Shown in pieces: positions 25,441 to 34,513 of a stretch of 64,000 bases of DNA. A program made the position numbers and the translations under genes. The stretch's first letter is position 1. Each line of letters begins with the position of its first letter. Where the stretch lies: assembly GCF_015644725.1 (NCBI RefSeq), contig NZ_CP064795.1, positions 2,292,501 through 2,356,500 on the forward strand. Direction: 5' to 3'. The stretch is from Salinimonas marina. GTDB lineage: Bacteria; Pseudomonadota; Gammaproteobacteria; Enterobacterales; Alteromonadaceae. A model generated the notes under the pieces. That model ran no database searches, was not told the origin of the DNA, and saw nothing but the letters and a program-made list of their open reading frames with translations.

Positions 25441-27117
25441 ATGGAAAAGTTTGATTATATCGTAGTCGGAGCCGGCTCAGCCGGCTGTGTGCTGGCAAAC
25501 CGTCTTACGGCCGATGGGGCGAGTAAGGTCCTGCTTATTGAAACCGGCGGCAGTGATAAAAGTATTTTTATTCAGATGCCAACGGCTTTGTCGATTCCGA
25601 TGAACTCGGATAAGTACGCCTGGCAATTTCACACCGAAGAAGAGCCGTATCTGGATAACCGCGTCATGCATTGCCCACGGGGTAAGGTACTGGGCGGCTC
25701 CTCTTCCATCAACGGCATGGTGTATGTGCGCGGCCACGCCCGTGATTTTGACGAGTGGGAAGAATACGGCGCCAAAAACTGGAATTACCAGCAATGCCTG
25801 CCTTATTTTAAGCGTGCTGAACAGTGGTACCTGGGCGGTGATCAATACCGGGGTAACGATGGCCCGCTGGGGGTCAACAACGGCAACGAAATGCAAAACC
25901 CGCTGTACCGCGCCTTTATCGAAGCAGGCAAACAAGCAGGCTACGCGGAAACCTTCGACTATAACGGTGCTCAGCAGGAAGGCTTTGGCCCCATGCACAT
26001 GACCGTTAAAGATGGGCAGCGCTGCTCTGCTGCGCGCGCTTACCTGGACCCGGTAAAAGATCGTGACAACCTGACCATCGTCACCCACGCTACCGTGCAA
26101 AAAGTATTGCTGGAAGGCAAGAAAGCCGTGGGGGTGAAGTACGAACATAAAGACACCATGCACGAAGCCAGAGCGCAAACCTCGGTTATCCTTAGCGCCG
26201 GGTCGATTGGCTCTCCACACTTGTTGCAGTTATCCGGTATCGGTAATCGCGAACATCTGGAAAAAGCCGGCATTGAATGTCTTCACCATTTGCCCGGGGT
26301 GGGAGAAAATCTGCAGGACCACCTGGAATTTTACTTCCAGTTTCGTTGCAAACAGCCCATCACGCTTAATCGCGAACTCGATCTTATTTCAAAAGGCATA
26401 ATCGGGGCCCGCTGGTTGCTGTTTAAAACCGGCCTTGGCGCCACTAATCACTTTGAATCCTGTGGCTTTATTCGTTCAAAAGCCGGCGTCAAATGGCCCG
26501 ACCTCCAATACCACTTTTTGCCTGCCGCCATTCGTTATGATGGCAAAAGTGCTTTTGATGGCGACGGTTTTCAGGTGCATATTGGTCATAATAAACCGCG
26601 CAGCCGCGGCTTTGTTCGGGTCAAAACGGATAAACCTGGCGATGCGCCTGCGATTCAGTTTAATTACCTACAGCATCAGGACGATATTGAAGGCTTTCGC
26701 GCCTGTGTTCGGCTGACTCGGGAAATTATTAATCAGCAGGCCTTTGATGAATATCGCGGCAGCGAAATTCAGCCCGGAGAGGCGGTGCAAACTGATGAGC
26801 AAATCGACGCCTTTGTGCGTCAGGCAGTTGAAAGTGCGTATCACCCATCGTGTACCTGCAAAATGGGTGAAGACGATATGGCTGTTGTTGATTCGACGAC
26901 CCGGGTGCATGGAATCGAAAATCTGCACGTGGTCGACTCATCGGTCTTCCCCACCATTCCCAACGGAAATCTGAACGGTCCTACCATTATGGTAGCCGAA
27001 AAAGCAGCCGACCATATTCTGGGCAATACGCTGCTACCTATCGAAAATGTGCCAGTGGTTGAAGAATCTGACTGGCAAACCAAACAGCGCAGTAGCTCGC
27101 TGACAGCAGGAAGCTGA
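25441..27117 (+). CDS. betA: Choline dehydrogenase
   Basis: 558 residues. A GMC-family flavoprotein: the N-terminal FAD fold [20 protein letters not shown], the GMC signature around [15 protein letters not shown], a second signature [15 protein letters not shown], and the C-terminal His/Asn-containing [12 protein letters not shown] and [14 protein letters not shown]. It oxidises choline to betaine aldehyde, usually associated with the inner membrane. I use ATG 25441, preceded by AAGGAGA. It sits between betB and a transporter gene. Confidence 0.93.
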   Translation: MEKFDYIVVGAGSAGCVLANRLTADGASKVLLIETGGSDKSIFIQMPTALSIPMNSDKYAWQFHTEEEPYLDNRVMHCPRGKVLGGSSSINGMVYVRGHARDFDEWEEYGAKNWNYQQCLPYFKRAEQWYLGGDQYRGNDGPLGVNNGNEMQNPLYRAFIEAGKQAGYAETFDYNGAQQEGFGPMHMTVKDGQRCSAARAYLDPVKDRDNLTIVTHATVQKVLLEGKKAVGVKYEHKDTMHEARAQTSVILSAGSIGSPHLLQLSGIGNREHLEKAGIECLHHLPGVGENLQDHLEFYFQFRCKQPITLNRELDLISKGIIGARWLLFKTGLGATNHFESCGFIRSKAGVKWPDLQYHFLPAAIRYDGKSAFDGDGFQVHIGHNKPRSRGFVRVKTDKPGDAPAIQFNYLQHQDDIEGFRACVRLTREIINQQAFDEYRGSEIQPGEAVQTDEQIDAFVRQAVESAYHPSCTCKMGEDDMAVVDSTTRVHGIENLHVVDSSVFPTIPNGNLNGPTIMVAEKAADHILGNTLLPIENVPVVEESDWQTKQRSSSLTAGS

Positions 27118-27200
27118 CCCTTGGCGGGCAAACTTGCCCGCCGCATCTGCTCAGGGAGGGCTTCAAGATGTAACCATTTTAATAATAAAGGAGATATACA

Positions 27201-28418
27201 ATGCTGATGTGGCTTAGTGCCGGCATCGTGCTGACCCTTGCTGCCATAATTTTTATTGTGGTGAAGTGGGGCAACATGCGCATCATAGGTGTCACGCCGG
27301 TAAAAACACTAACATTTATCGCCATCCTGTTTACTTCGGGCCTTGATGTTGGCCTTATCATGTTTCCACTGACTGAGTTTGGTGGTTATGCAGACACCGG
27401 GGCAAATCCCGAGTATAGCTTTACTAATCCGCTGGCTATTGAGTTTGGCTATTGGGGATTTTTTATCTGGTCTTTTTACTTTCTGACCTGTTTCTATTTT
27501 TGTGTCATTGAACCCAAAGTAAAATTTTTTGAAATTAGCTGGGTTAAGTTTATTCACAATGTGGTGATCATCGGCACCTGTGCCTTTACCGCCTTTTTGT
27601 TGCTGTCTAACCTGCCGTGGTACCTCCCTGCTCTGGGAGATGGTGAAAGCATTGTCCCGGCATTTTATCTCATCGTTTTTGCCGCCATTGCCTTTTCGGT
27701 GTATAGCAGCACAGACATCAAGTATGTCCGCATATTAAGTATCACCACCACCTGGATGTTTATCGCACTGATTGTCTTTATGTGGGGCAGCGCCTTTGTA
27801 TGGGGCGGTAGCGATATGGCGCAATATTTTGAAGCCACCACCATGCTGGGCGGCTATTTTGCCAATTTCCAACACTTCTTATTTCCTATTAACGACTATC
27901 ATGCGTTTTATCTGTTCTGGTGGTTTGCCTGGTCCATTATGATTGGTCAGTTTACCTCTCGCTTTGTGGGCGGTATGAAAACCTACCAGGTGCTGGCAGC
28001 GATGCTGGTGTTTCCATCTATCCCAATTGCGCTGTGGTTTGGTGTGCTTTACCACTATCACGACGCCGGACTGGACACCAGCGGTATAAGAAACATAGCG
28101 ATGGTGTTTGTGGGGGTGGTTTTTGTTATCAACTCCCTCGATTCTCTGATCCGTTTGTACACCGACAATCTGAATATGTCAGCCCAGCGTTTGGGCAAAG
28201 CAAAATATTTTGTCTTTAACTTTGTTGCGCTGTGTGCGCTGACCCTGCTGTTCAAAATCGACTTTTTGCAAATTCAATGGGTTGGCGCGTTGGTTATTGG
28301 TCTGTTTTATTGCTGCTTGAGCTATATTTTATACAGCAAGCTTGGTCGGGTCCGCAATATCGATAGCTCACCAGCAGAAAACGAGCTTGATTTTAAAAAA
28401 ATTGATACAGCCCATTAA
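27201..28418 (+). CDS. Short BCCT-like transporter, probably for choline
   Basis: 405 residues with about ten hydrophobic helices, shorter than the usual 500 or more of BCCT carriers. The recognisable parts are FTSGLDVGLIMFPLTEFGG (compare the glycine-rich first core helix), GYWGFFIWSFYFL, and FYLFWWFAWSIMIGQFTSRF followed by LVFPSIPIALWFGVL, which match the Trp-rich substrate segment and the following helix of BCCT proteins. The position between betA and a porin, with a GGAG site before ATG 27201, suggests choline import. Family call is by motif resemblance, and the substrate is inferred. Confidence 0.7.
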   Translation: MLMWLSAGIVLTLAAIIFIVVKWGNMRIIGVTPVKTLTFIAILFTSGLDVGLIMFPLTEFGGYADTGANPEYSFTNPLAIEFGYWGFFIWSFYFLTCFYFCVIEPKVKFFEISWVKFIHNVVIIGTCAFTAFLLLSNLPWYLPALGDGESIVPAFYLIVFAAIAFSVYSSTDIKYVRILSITTTWMFIALIVFMWGSAFVWGGSDMAQYFEATTMLGGYFANFQHFLFPINDYHAFYLFWWFAWSIMIGQFTSRFVGGMKTYQVLAAMLVFPSIPIALWFGVLYHYHDAGLDTSGIRNIAMVFVGVVFVINSLDSLIRLYTDNLNMSAQRLGKAKYFVFNFVALCALTLLFKIDFLQIQWVGALVIGLFYCCLSYILYSKLGRVRNIDSSPAENELDFKKIDTAH

Positions 28419-28427
28419 GGAGTGGTG

Positions 28428-29132
28428 ATGAAAATATTCACAAAAACACTGATAGCTGGCAGCGCGCTGGCATTGAGCCAAACGGTTTCGGCCAACTGGT
28501 CTACCACGGTTACGCTGGCCTCTGATTACATGTTTAACGGGGTGAGCCAGACCAACAATGATCCGGCTTTGCAGGCGAGTCTGGACTATGCGGCCGATCA
28601 GGGTTGGTACGTCGGCGCCTGGACCTCGAATGTGGACTACGGGGAGACCGCAGAACAGGAACTGGACTTTTATGCCGGTCACTGGCTGCAGTTGGATGAC
28701 AACTGGAGCATGGACTATGGCATTGCCTACTACACCTACATGGGCTCGTCCGCTGCCAGTGACCTGAACTATCCTGAAATCTGGACCAAGCTGGCCTACA
28801 GCTCAGACTACGGCACCACCGAGTTTAATGGCTGGTATTCGTGGGATTATTTTGGCCTGGGCGGCGGTCATGTGATTGGCATGATTGCCCACACCTTCCC
28901 TATTGCCGAAAACCACGGCATTCGGGTCAGTGTTGATACTTCTAATTCACTGGACGATGATAGCTGGGTTTGGGACAGTGATGGCGGCACCTCCTATGTG
29001 CATTATCGGGTGGCGTATCAGACCAGCTGGAACAAATTCAACTTTGAAATTGCCGCTGAAGATACCACGCTGGATATCGACACTGCCGACAAGCGCATCG
29101 TCGCCAGCGTCAGCCGCACCTTTAGTTTTTAA
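28428..29132 (+). CDS. TorF-family putative outer-membrane porin
   Basis: 234 residues from ATG 28428 with a signal peptide (MKIFTKTLIAGSALALSQ, cleavage after VSA). The mature part opens with NWSTTVTLASDYMFNGVSQT, the hallmark start of the TorF/Gcw_chp proteins. Alternating aromatic beta strands follow and the chain ends in Phe (VSRTFSF), as outer-membrane barrels do. Together with the BCCT-like carrier it would form an uptake route feeding BetA and BetB. That coupling is inferred from the operon. A terminator follows at 29154. Confidence 0.85.
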   Translation: MKIFTKTLIAGSALALSQTVSANWSTTVTLASDYMFNGVSQTNNDPALQASLDYAADQGWYVGAWTSNVDYGETAEQELDFYAGHWLQLDDNWSMDYGIAYYTYMGSSAASDLNYPEIWTKLAYSSDYGTTEFNGWYSWDYFGLGGGHVIGMIAHTFPIAENHGIRVSVDTSNSLDDDSWVWDSDGGTSYVHYRVAYQTSWNKFNFEIAAEDTTLDIDTADKRIVASVSRTFSF

Positions 29133-29153
29133 AGCGCATTTGCTCAGTCTATG

Positions 29154-29189
29154 AACCGGTAAGACAGTTGCTGCCTTGCCGGTTTTTTG
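29154..29189 (+). terminator. Terminator after the choline/porin operon
   Basis: AACCGGTAAGACAG pairs with CTGCCTTGCCGGTT around a TTG loop, followed by TTTTTT. It closes the betB to porin transcription unit. Confidence 0.85.
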
Positions 29190-29277
29190 TATCAGACCGG
29201 TAGCTTGCTTGATATCGCAATGATTTATCCCAATACTCGGATAAGCCCTCAATTAATTGCCCACAGGAGACATTGTT

Positions 29278-29826
29278 ATGAGCCGTCATTTTGATTCCGC
29301 CGAAGGCTTGTGTGAAGACCGGGATCCGGCGACCCATGGTTTTGTATTTAATCAGACCATGCTGCGCATTGCAGATCCTGAGCGTTCGCTGGATTTTTAT
29401 ACCCGGGTCATGGGGATGACGTTGTTAAAACGACTCGATTTTGAACAGATGGAATTCAGTCTGTATTTCTTAACCGCCGGCGATGATTTTTCTGATATCA
29501 GCGACGAAGACGCCAGGCGTACCCAGCAGACCTTCGGGCGCCCGGCAATGCTCGAGCTGACCCATAACTGGAATGATACGGCCGAAAATACGCGCTATCA
29601 CAATGGCAACAGCGAGCCAAAAGGCTTTGGCCATATTGGTTTTCATGTGCCTGATCTGGAGCAGGCCTGCGCTCGCTTTGACAAGCTTGATGTCCCCTTT
29701 CAAAAGCGTCCCGATGATGGCTCAATGAAAGGCATCGCCTTTATCAAAGACCCCGATGATTACTGGATTGAAATATTCGATGCCACCCGGGTCAATGAGG
29801 TATGTAAACCCCACCTGAAAGGTTAA
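29278..29826 (+). CDS. gloA: Lactoylglutathione lyase (glyoxalase I), Zn-type
   Basis: 182 residues from ATG 29278, preceded by AGGAG. It isomerises the hemithioacetal of methylglyoxal and glutathione. FNQTMLRIADPERSLDFYTR carries the Gln ligand, AMLELTHNW the Glu, FGHIGFHVPD the His and YWIEIFDA the last Glu. The Gln at the first ligand and the longer N-terminus resemble the human and Pseudomonas Zn-dependent form, not the short Ni-dependent E. coli enzyme. Single gene. Confidence 0.93.
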   Translation: MSRHFDSAEGLCEDRDPATHGFVFNQTMLRIADPERSLDFYTRVMGMTLLKRLDFEQMEFSLYFLTAGDDFSDISDEDARRTQQTFGRPAMLELTHNWNDTAENTRYHNGNSEPKGFGHIGFHVPDLEQACARFDKLDVPFQKRPDDGSMKGIAFIKDPDDYWIEIFDATRVNEVCKPHLKG

Positions 29827-30061
29827 TAGGGATATAAACCTGATTTATTGCACACCGCCCCTGCTTCGCGGTGTGCTGATGCTTCACTTTTTTGGTGCCG
29901 GGCCACGGTTTCCCGGTAACATAAGTGCGAATGACAGAGGGTCAGTGGTATAATCACGCGTCTGTTCACTGGAGGCAGGATTTGTCATCTGATCACGATG
30001 CTTTCACAATTACCCCGTTTCCTGCGTTTCGCCATGCAATCAATACCCAAGGGCACAAAAA

Positions 30062-30805
30062 ATGAAGCTGGATGATGTCAAAAAACTTCATCAAAAAAAA
30101 TACCGTTCCGAGCTGGGCCATTATCTGGTAGAAGGCGAACACCTGATTCTAGAGCTGCACAAAGCACGCAAGCACACTGGTGACACCACGCCAATCACCT
30201 TATATGTTACTGATGACTATGAACAGTGGGCTAATGAGCTCAATGCAGGGTTTAGCATTGTACCTGTCACCAGTAAAAAAATGGCGCAACTCAGTGATAC
30301 CCGATCTCCCCAGGGGCTCATCGCCTGCGTGCCGTTACCGCAGCCGGCCACAGGTTCAGCATCGGTGTCAGAACGTTGCATCTACCTGCACGAGATCCAG
30401 GACCCGGGCAACCTGGGTACTATTTTGCGGAGTCTGGCCTGGTTTGGTCAGTTTCGGTTACTGTTGAGCCCCAATAGCGTGGATCCGTTCAACCCCAAGG
30501 TGGTCCGCGCCAGCATGGGCGCCATTTTCCATGTGCCCATGGAGCAGAATATCACCCTGCCCGATCTGGCGGCCCGTTATTCGCGTTTTGCTTATCTTGA
30601 TATGCAGGGTGAATCGGTACACAGTGCCGGCTTTGCAGATTTTGATTGTTATTTGTTTGGTAATGAAGCACGGGGCGTGCCCCATGAGGCATTAGCCAAC
30701 TTTGCCGCCGCCGCATTCACGATTGCCGGCAATGGGACTATCGACTCGCTGAATGTAGCCAGCGCGGTTACCATCTGTGCGTATCAGCTGTCGCTGAATT
30801 CGTAA
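30062..30805 (+). CDS. TrmH/SpoU-family RNA 2'-O-methyltransferase
   Basis: 247 residues. The N-terminal substrate-binding part includes YRSELGHYLVEGEHLILE. The C-terminal SPOUT knot has motif 1 LHEIQDPGNLGTILRS, motif 2 LFGNEARGVP and motif 3 GTIDSLNVASAVTICAY. It transfers a methyl from SAM to a ribose of rRNA or tRNA. The overall form resembles RlmB/TsnR-like members. The target base is not evident. A GTPase of ribosome biogenesis follows, which suggests an rRNA target. Confidence 0.85.
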   Translation: MKLDDVKKLHQKKYRSELGHYLVEGEHLILELHKARKHTGDTTPITLYVTDDYEQWANELNAGFSIVPVTSKKMAQLSDTRSPQGLIACVPLPQPATGSASVSERCIYLHEIQDPGNLGTILRSLAWFGQFRLLLSPNSVDPFNPKVVRASMGAIFHVPMEQNITLPDLAARYSRFAYLDMQGESVHSAGFADFDCYLFGNEARGVPHEALANFAAAAFTIAGNGTIDSLNVASAVTICAYQLSLNS

Positions 30806-30862
30806 TTTATTTTATAGCGTGACACCCACCAGCGTCTCGTATTTTTACAAAGGAAGGCTATT

Positions 30863-31867
30863 GTGGCTTTACACTGGTTCCCGGGGCATATGCATAAAGC
30901 CCTCAAAGAAATTAAAGAATCCCTGAGTCAGGTTGATGTGCTTATTGAAGTGCTGGATGCACGCATCCCCTACTCCAGCGAGAACCCTGAAATTGCCAGA
31001 ATCCGGGGCGATAAACCTTGTATCAAGATTTTAAACAAGTTCGATCTGGCCGATCCGGAGATGACCGCTCGCTGGCAGACCTACCTGGAGTCAGAGCGTG
31101 GGGTGAAAACCATTACCACCACCACCGATAATCCGGGCAACTCAAAACAAATTATCGACCTGATCCGTCAGGCCTGCCCGCGTAAGTCAACCCAGCCCAA
31201 GGTCATCAATGCCATGATCACCGGCATTCCTAATGTGGGAAAATCCACACTTATCAATATTCTGGCTGAACGAATTATTGCCAAAACCGGCAATGAGCCG
31301 GCGGTGACAAAAGGCCAGCAGCGGATTAACCTGGGCAGCGGGATTGTCCTGTATGATACGCCCGGGGTACTGTGGCCTAAAGTGGAAAATCCCCACTCTA
31401 TTTACCGGCTGGCGTCTTCCGGGGCGGTGAAAAACACCGCGATGGAATATGATGATGTGGGATTTTTTGCTGCCGACTATCTTATTCAGGCCTATCCAGC
31501 CCTCATGCGTGAGCGTTTTAAAATGGAAGAGCTGCCTGCCACTGAATTGGAGTTTTTGGAAGCTGCGGCCAAAAAACGCGGCGCGATTATGGCCGGGGGC
31601 CGGGTTAACCTGCATAAAATCTGTGAGATTCTGTTAAAAGAACTGCAATCTGGCAAACTTGGCCGAATTACTCTGGAAAGCCCCGAAATGGTAGCCCAGG
31701 AAAAAATCGAGATGGCCGAGGCCGCCGCCAAGAAAGCGGCTGACAAGGCCAAACGCAAGCAAAAATTCAAAGACGGCTCCCTCACTCCTGACAAACGGGA
31801 TCGTAAGGAAAAACGCACCGAAAAGCGCGAAGAGCAAAGTAATCGTATGAAGAAAACACCCCGCTAG
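30863..31867 (+). CDS. ylqF: YlqF/RbgA-type circularly permuted GTPase
   Basis: 334 residues, starting at GTG 30863. The G motifs occur in permuted order: KILNKFDLAD (G4) at about residue 57, then [10 protein letters not shown] (G1) at about 120 and YDTPGVLWP (G3) at about 167. Members assist late assembly of the large ribosomal subunit. The C-terminal tail of about 60 residues is very basic (KAADKAKRKQKFK, then many KR), suiting RNA binding. It faces the convergent MFS gene across a shared terminator. Confidence 0.9.
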   Translation: MALHWFPGHMHKALKEIKESLSQVDVLIEVLDARIPYSSENPEIARIRGDKPCIKILNKFDLADPEMTARWQTYLESERGVKTITTTTDNPGNSKQIIDLIRQACPRKSTQPKVINAMITGIPNVGKSTLINILAERIIAKTGNEPAVTKGQQRINLGSGIVLYDTPGVLWPKVENPHSIYRLASSGAVKNTAMEYDDVGFFAADYLIQAYPALMRERFKMEELPATELEFLEAAAKKRGAIMAGGRVNLHKICEILLKELQSGKLGRITLESPEMVAQEKIEMAEAAAKKAADKAKRKQKFKDGSLTPDKRDRKEKRTEKREEQSNRMKKTPR

Positions 31868-31873
31868 TCTGCC

Positions 31874-31897
31874 AAGCCCTGAGGTTCCCCAGGGCTT
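31874..31897. terminator. Shared terminator between ylqF and the MFS gene
   Basis: AAGCCCTG (31874-31881) pairs with CAGGGCTT (31890-31897). The stem overlaps the MFS stop codon. It serves convergent genes. Confidence 0.7.
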
Positions 31898-33185
31898 ACG
31901 TTTTTGCCTCATCTGCCCCAAGTGGGGTCGCCTCGTCGTCGACTACCAGTAGCTGCTCCTGTGCTGTGGCCTCTTCGATACGGGGATCCATGGTCGCCGC
32001 CAGCGGCGAAGTGGTGATATCAGAGGCGCTGACCACATAGTCTGAATGCTCTGGTCGCTCTGCTTTTTGACGTAAATCGATAACCGACAATACCCCGAAC
32101 ATGAGAGCGGCGAGCACCGCAATGGCGCCGTACAAAGCGGTGTGACCCAGTAGTACCATCACCTGCGCCAGAGCCACCGAACCCAGCCCGGCCCCGGCCC
32201 CAAAAGCCACCAGCAGTGCCGAAGAGACGCCCACACGATGTTCATCATCTACCCGGGAATTGGCCAGCGCTGAAGACAGCGGATACAGGGTAAAAGCAAA
32301 AAGACCAAAAATAAAACTAAGTATCAGCATGGAAAACTGGCTTAAGGGCAGCACAAACATCGCGCCTGCGACGCTCACCAGCACCACGGCACTGATTCGC
32401 AATAAGATACTTCGCCTGATCCTGTCAGACAACATCCCCATCGGCCATTGGGCCAGCAGCCCGGCAAAGACCGTCACCGACATAAACCAGGCAATACCGG
32501 TAGCATCAAAACCGGATTTGCTGGCAAACGTGGGGGCTAACCCGTAAAAACTGCCGTTGATGATACCAGCAAACATGACGGCGCTGAGCGACTGCGGAAT
32601 AATCTTAAAATAACTAAAGAAGCCCATCGCTAAAGGTTTTAGGGGTTTAGGGTGAATCCGTCGGGTAATGGCTATGGGCACAATACCGATGGAAACCGCG
32701 ATGCACACCAGAAACAAAGGGGCATAACCGAGTTCAGGGAACTGTGCTACAGACAATTGCCCCAGCACGGTCCCCAGGTAAGAGGTAATCATGTATAACG
32801 AGAACACGCGGCCCCGGTGTTCATGACTGGCCTGCTCATTCAGCCAGCTTTCCAGCACCATAAAATTACACATCATGCCAACGCCAACCAGCACCCTTAA
32901 TACCAGCCATAGGGTTAAGTTATCGGAAACGCCATGCATCGCAATACAGGCGGTTACCGCCGCAGTACAGGCGGCAAAAGAACGAATATGCCCCACCGAT
33001 TTTATGAGGTAATAGCCAACCTTTGAGCCAAATAGCAGCCCTATGTAGTAGCCCGACGTAAGCAAACCAATCCAGAATGTCGATACATTTTTTTGGCCCA
33101 GGTACAACGCCAGATAAGTGGTCAGAAGCGCCGTGCCACCAACCAGGAATAAGTTTGCAATATAAAGAGAAAGAAATGACCGCAC
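31896..33185 (-). CDS. MFS transporter (YcaD-like)
   Basis: 429 residues with twelve likely transmembrane helices, from FLSLYIANLFLVGGTALLTT to IAVLAALMFGVLSVI. MFS features: GYYIGLLFGSKVGYYLI, LRVLVGVGMMCNFMVLESWL (a YcaD-type segment) and the loop GMLSDRIRRSILLR in the second half. A soluble acidic C-terminal tail of about 50 residues follows. Substrate unknown. From 33186 to 33521 upstream I see no gene or repeat. Confidence 0.85.
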   Translation of the reverse strand: MRSFLSLYIANLFLVGGTALLTTYLALYLGQKNVSTFWIGLLTSGYYIGLLFGSKVGYYLIKSVGHIRSFAACTAAVTACIAMHGVSDNLTLWLVLRVLVGVGMMCNFMVLESWLNEQASHEHRGRVFSLYMITSYLGTVLGQLSVAQFPELGYAPLFLVCIAVSIGIVPIAITRRIHPKPLKPLAMGFFSYFKIIPQSLSAVMFAGIINGSFYGLAPTFASKSGFDATGIAWFMSVTVFAGLLAQWPMGMLSDRIRRSILLRISAVVLVSVAGAMFVLPLSQFSMLILSFIFGLFAFTLYPLSSALANSRVDDEHRVGVSSALLVAFGAGAGLGSVALAQVMVLLGHTALYGAIAVLAALMFGVLSVIDLRQKAERPEHSDYVVSASDITTSPLAATMDPRIEEATAQEQLLVVDDEATPLGADEAKT

Positions 33186-33521
33186 TGTGGACTCTCAAAA
33201 ATTGATGTGTTGCCTCGCCGGTAGACTAAATCAGTTTGATTGCAACGCCAAGACAAAGTCGTCGGTTCCTGTGCTTTTCTGGCAGGCTATGGCGGCTTCT
33301 GCACGCGTAACTGCTAATGGGCCTGACGGCTCAAGCTCGACCAGCAATTTCACCTACACACGACGGTAAAGATATGTGGTACACGGGCGGACTCAAGTAA
33401 AAAGCCGTTATTAGCTCGTTTATACATACGTGCAGTGATGGCCCACAGCTATGTTCACGGGCCGCTTGCTTGAAAAGCTCCACCGTCTGGTCGCTTTATC
33501 ACAAGTTAGGTTTAACCGGCC

Positions 33522-34264
33522 CTAACCACTAATACGGCATGTTGCCACTAGCTTTTTATCAGCCTGCTCGCCTTTTGAATATGAAGAGGAACAAGAAATA
33601 GAACGGGTAGAAAACACGAAATCCGCAAACGCCCTGTTTATAGATGTATAACGATTGTATTTTTCCCAATCATCCCATGCGCTGTTCGGATCAGGCAGAT
33701 TTGCGATAAAGCCATTATCGTCATCTGTAAATATTACTTCAGAAAATTTCACACAACCTGAAACAGTTATTTTACACATGCCAAGCGGCTTACCTGTGTG
33801 CTTTCTAACTTGAAGGTAGGTTAAATCACTATCCCTACTGATGGCGGCGCCTTTGGCCATGTATTTTGTAAGCGCCTGAAGCTGTTCGGGGTTCGAATCC
33901 TTAATACCTCTATTAATTATTTTATGTATGATGGGAAACCGTGAAAGCTCTGCTGCTTTTTTTGGGGGGGGCGTTGAGCAATCTCCAGGTGGGCAGAGGT
34001 CGTCGCCAGCGAAGTAAGAGTCACCGACGTTAAGGGTATAAAGCCGACTTCCCAGCGTATTTTTTATAAACTCTTCTAATACTTCTTCAGCTGACCAACG
34101 GGGTGAGCCGATAAAAGTTATCCTATTTTTTTCTCCACCTTTTGCCGCCCTATCGTTATCCGCTCTCCATCAGGCATATCAAAAAAATAAAATTCACTAG
34201 CAATAGAAACATTAGTAAATAACAGAGACGTTAAAATAAAAACTGAACAGATTAATTTCTTCAT
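33522..34264 (-). pseudogene. Secreted hypothetical protein, frame broken in a poly-A run
   Basis: ATG at 34264 opens a signal peptide (MKKLICSVFILTSLLFTNVS) and FFDMPDGERITIG. The frame breaks at a run of seven A (near 34128). With one more A it continues through RITFIGSPRWSAEEVL, GDSYFAGDDLCPPGD and SRFPIIHK into an internal frame beginning MAKGAAISRDSDLTYL, and ends KKLVATCRISG, giving 247 residues. Several Cys residues suggest a periplasmic or secreted fold. No family recognised. The missing base may be a sequencing deletion. Confidence 0.6.
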
Positions 34265-34463
34265 CACGATCCTTGTAGATAGCTTGTTAACATCCAGCCA
34301 ATTGATTGCTAAAGCTCACCATTATCAAAGCATACCGTCGTTGGATAAACAAGCCTCTACTTTCGGACGGTTAAACGTAGTTACCGGAATTCTTTGAATG
34401 TGCTTTTCACTCAAACAGTTATACATTTTGGTTGAGCTGTTCAATTAGTCAGTCTTAAAAACA

Positions 34464-34491
34464 AAACAACCCCGGCGAACCAGGGTTGTTT
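34464..34491. terminator. Terminator displaced from its gene by IS256
   Basis: AAACAACCC (34464-34472) pairs with GGGTTGTTT (34483-34491) with T runs on both strands. Without the IS256-family element it would lie just after the stop of the charged coiled-coil gene (35829). That gene has no other terminator before the insertion. Confidence 0.7.
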
Positions 34492-34513
34492 CTATACTTG
34501 GGTCAGACGTTTA

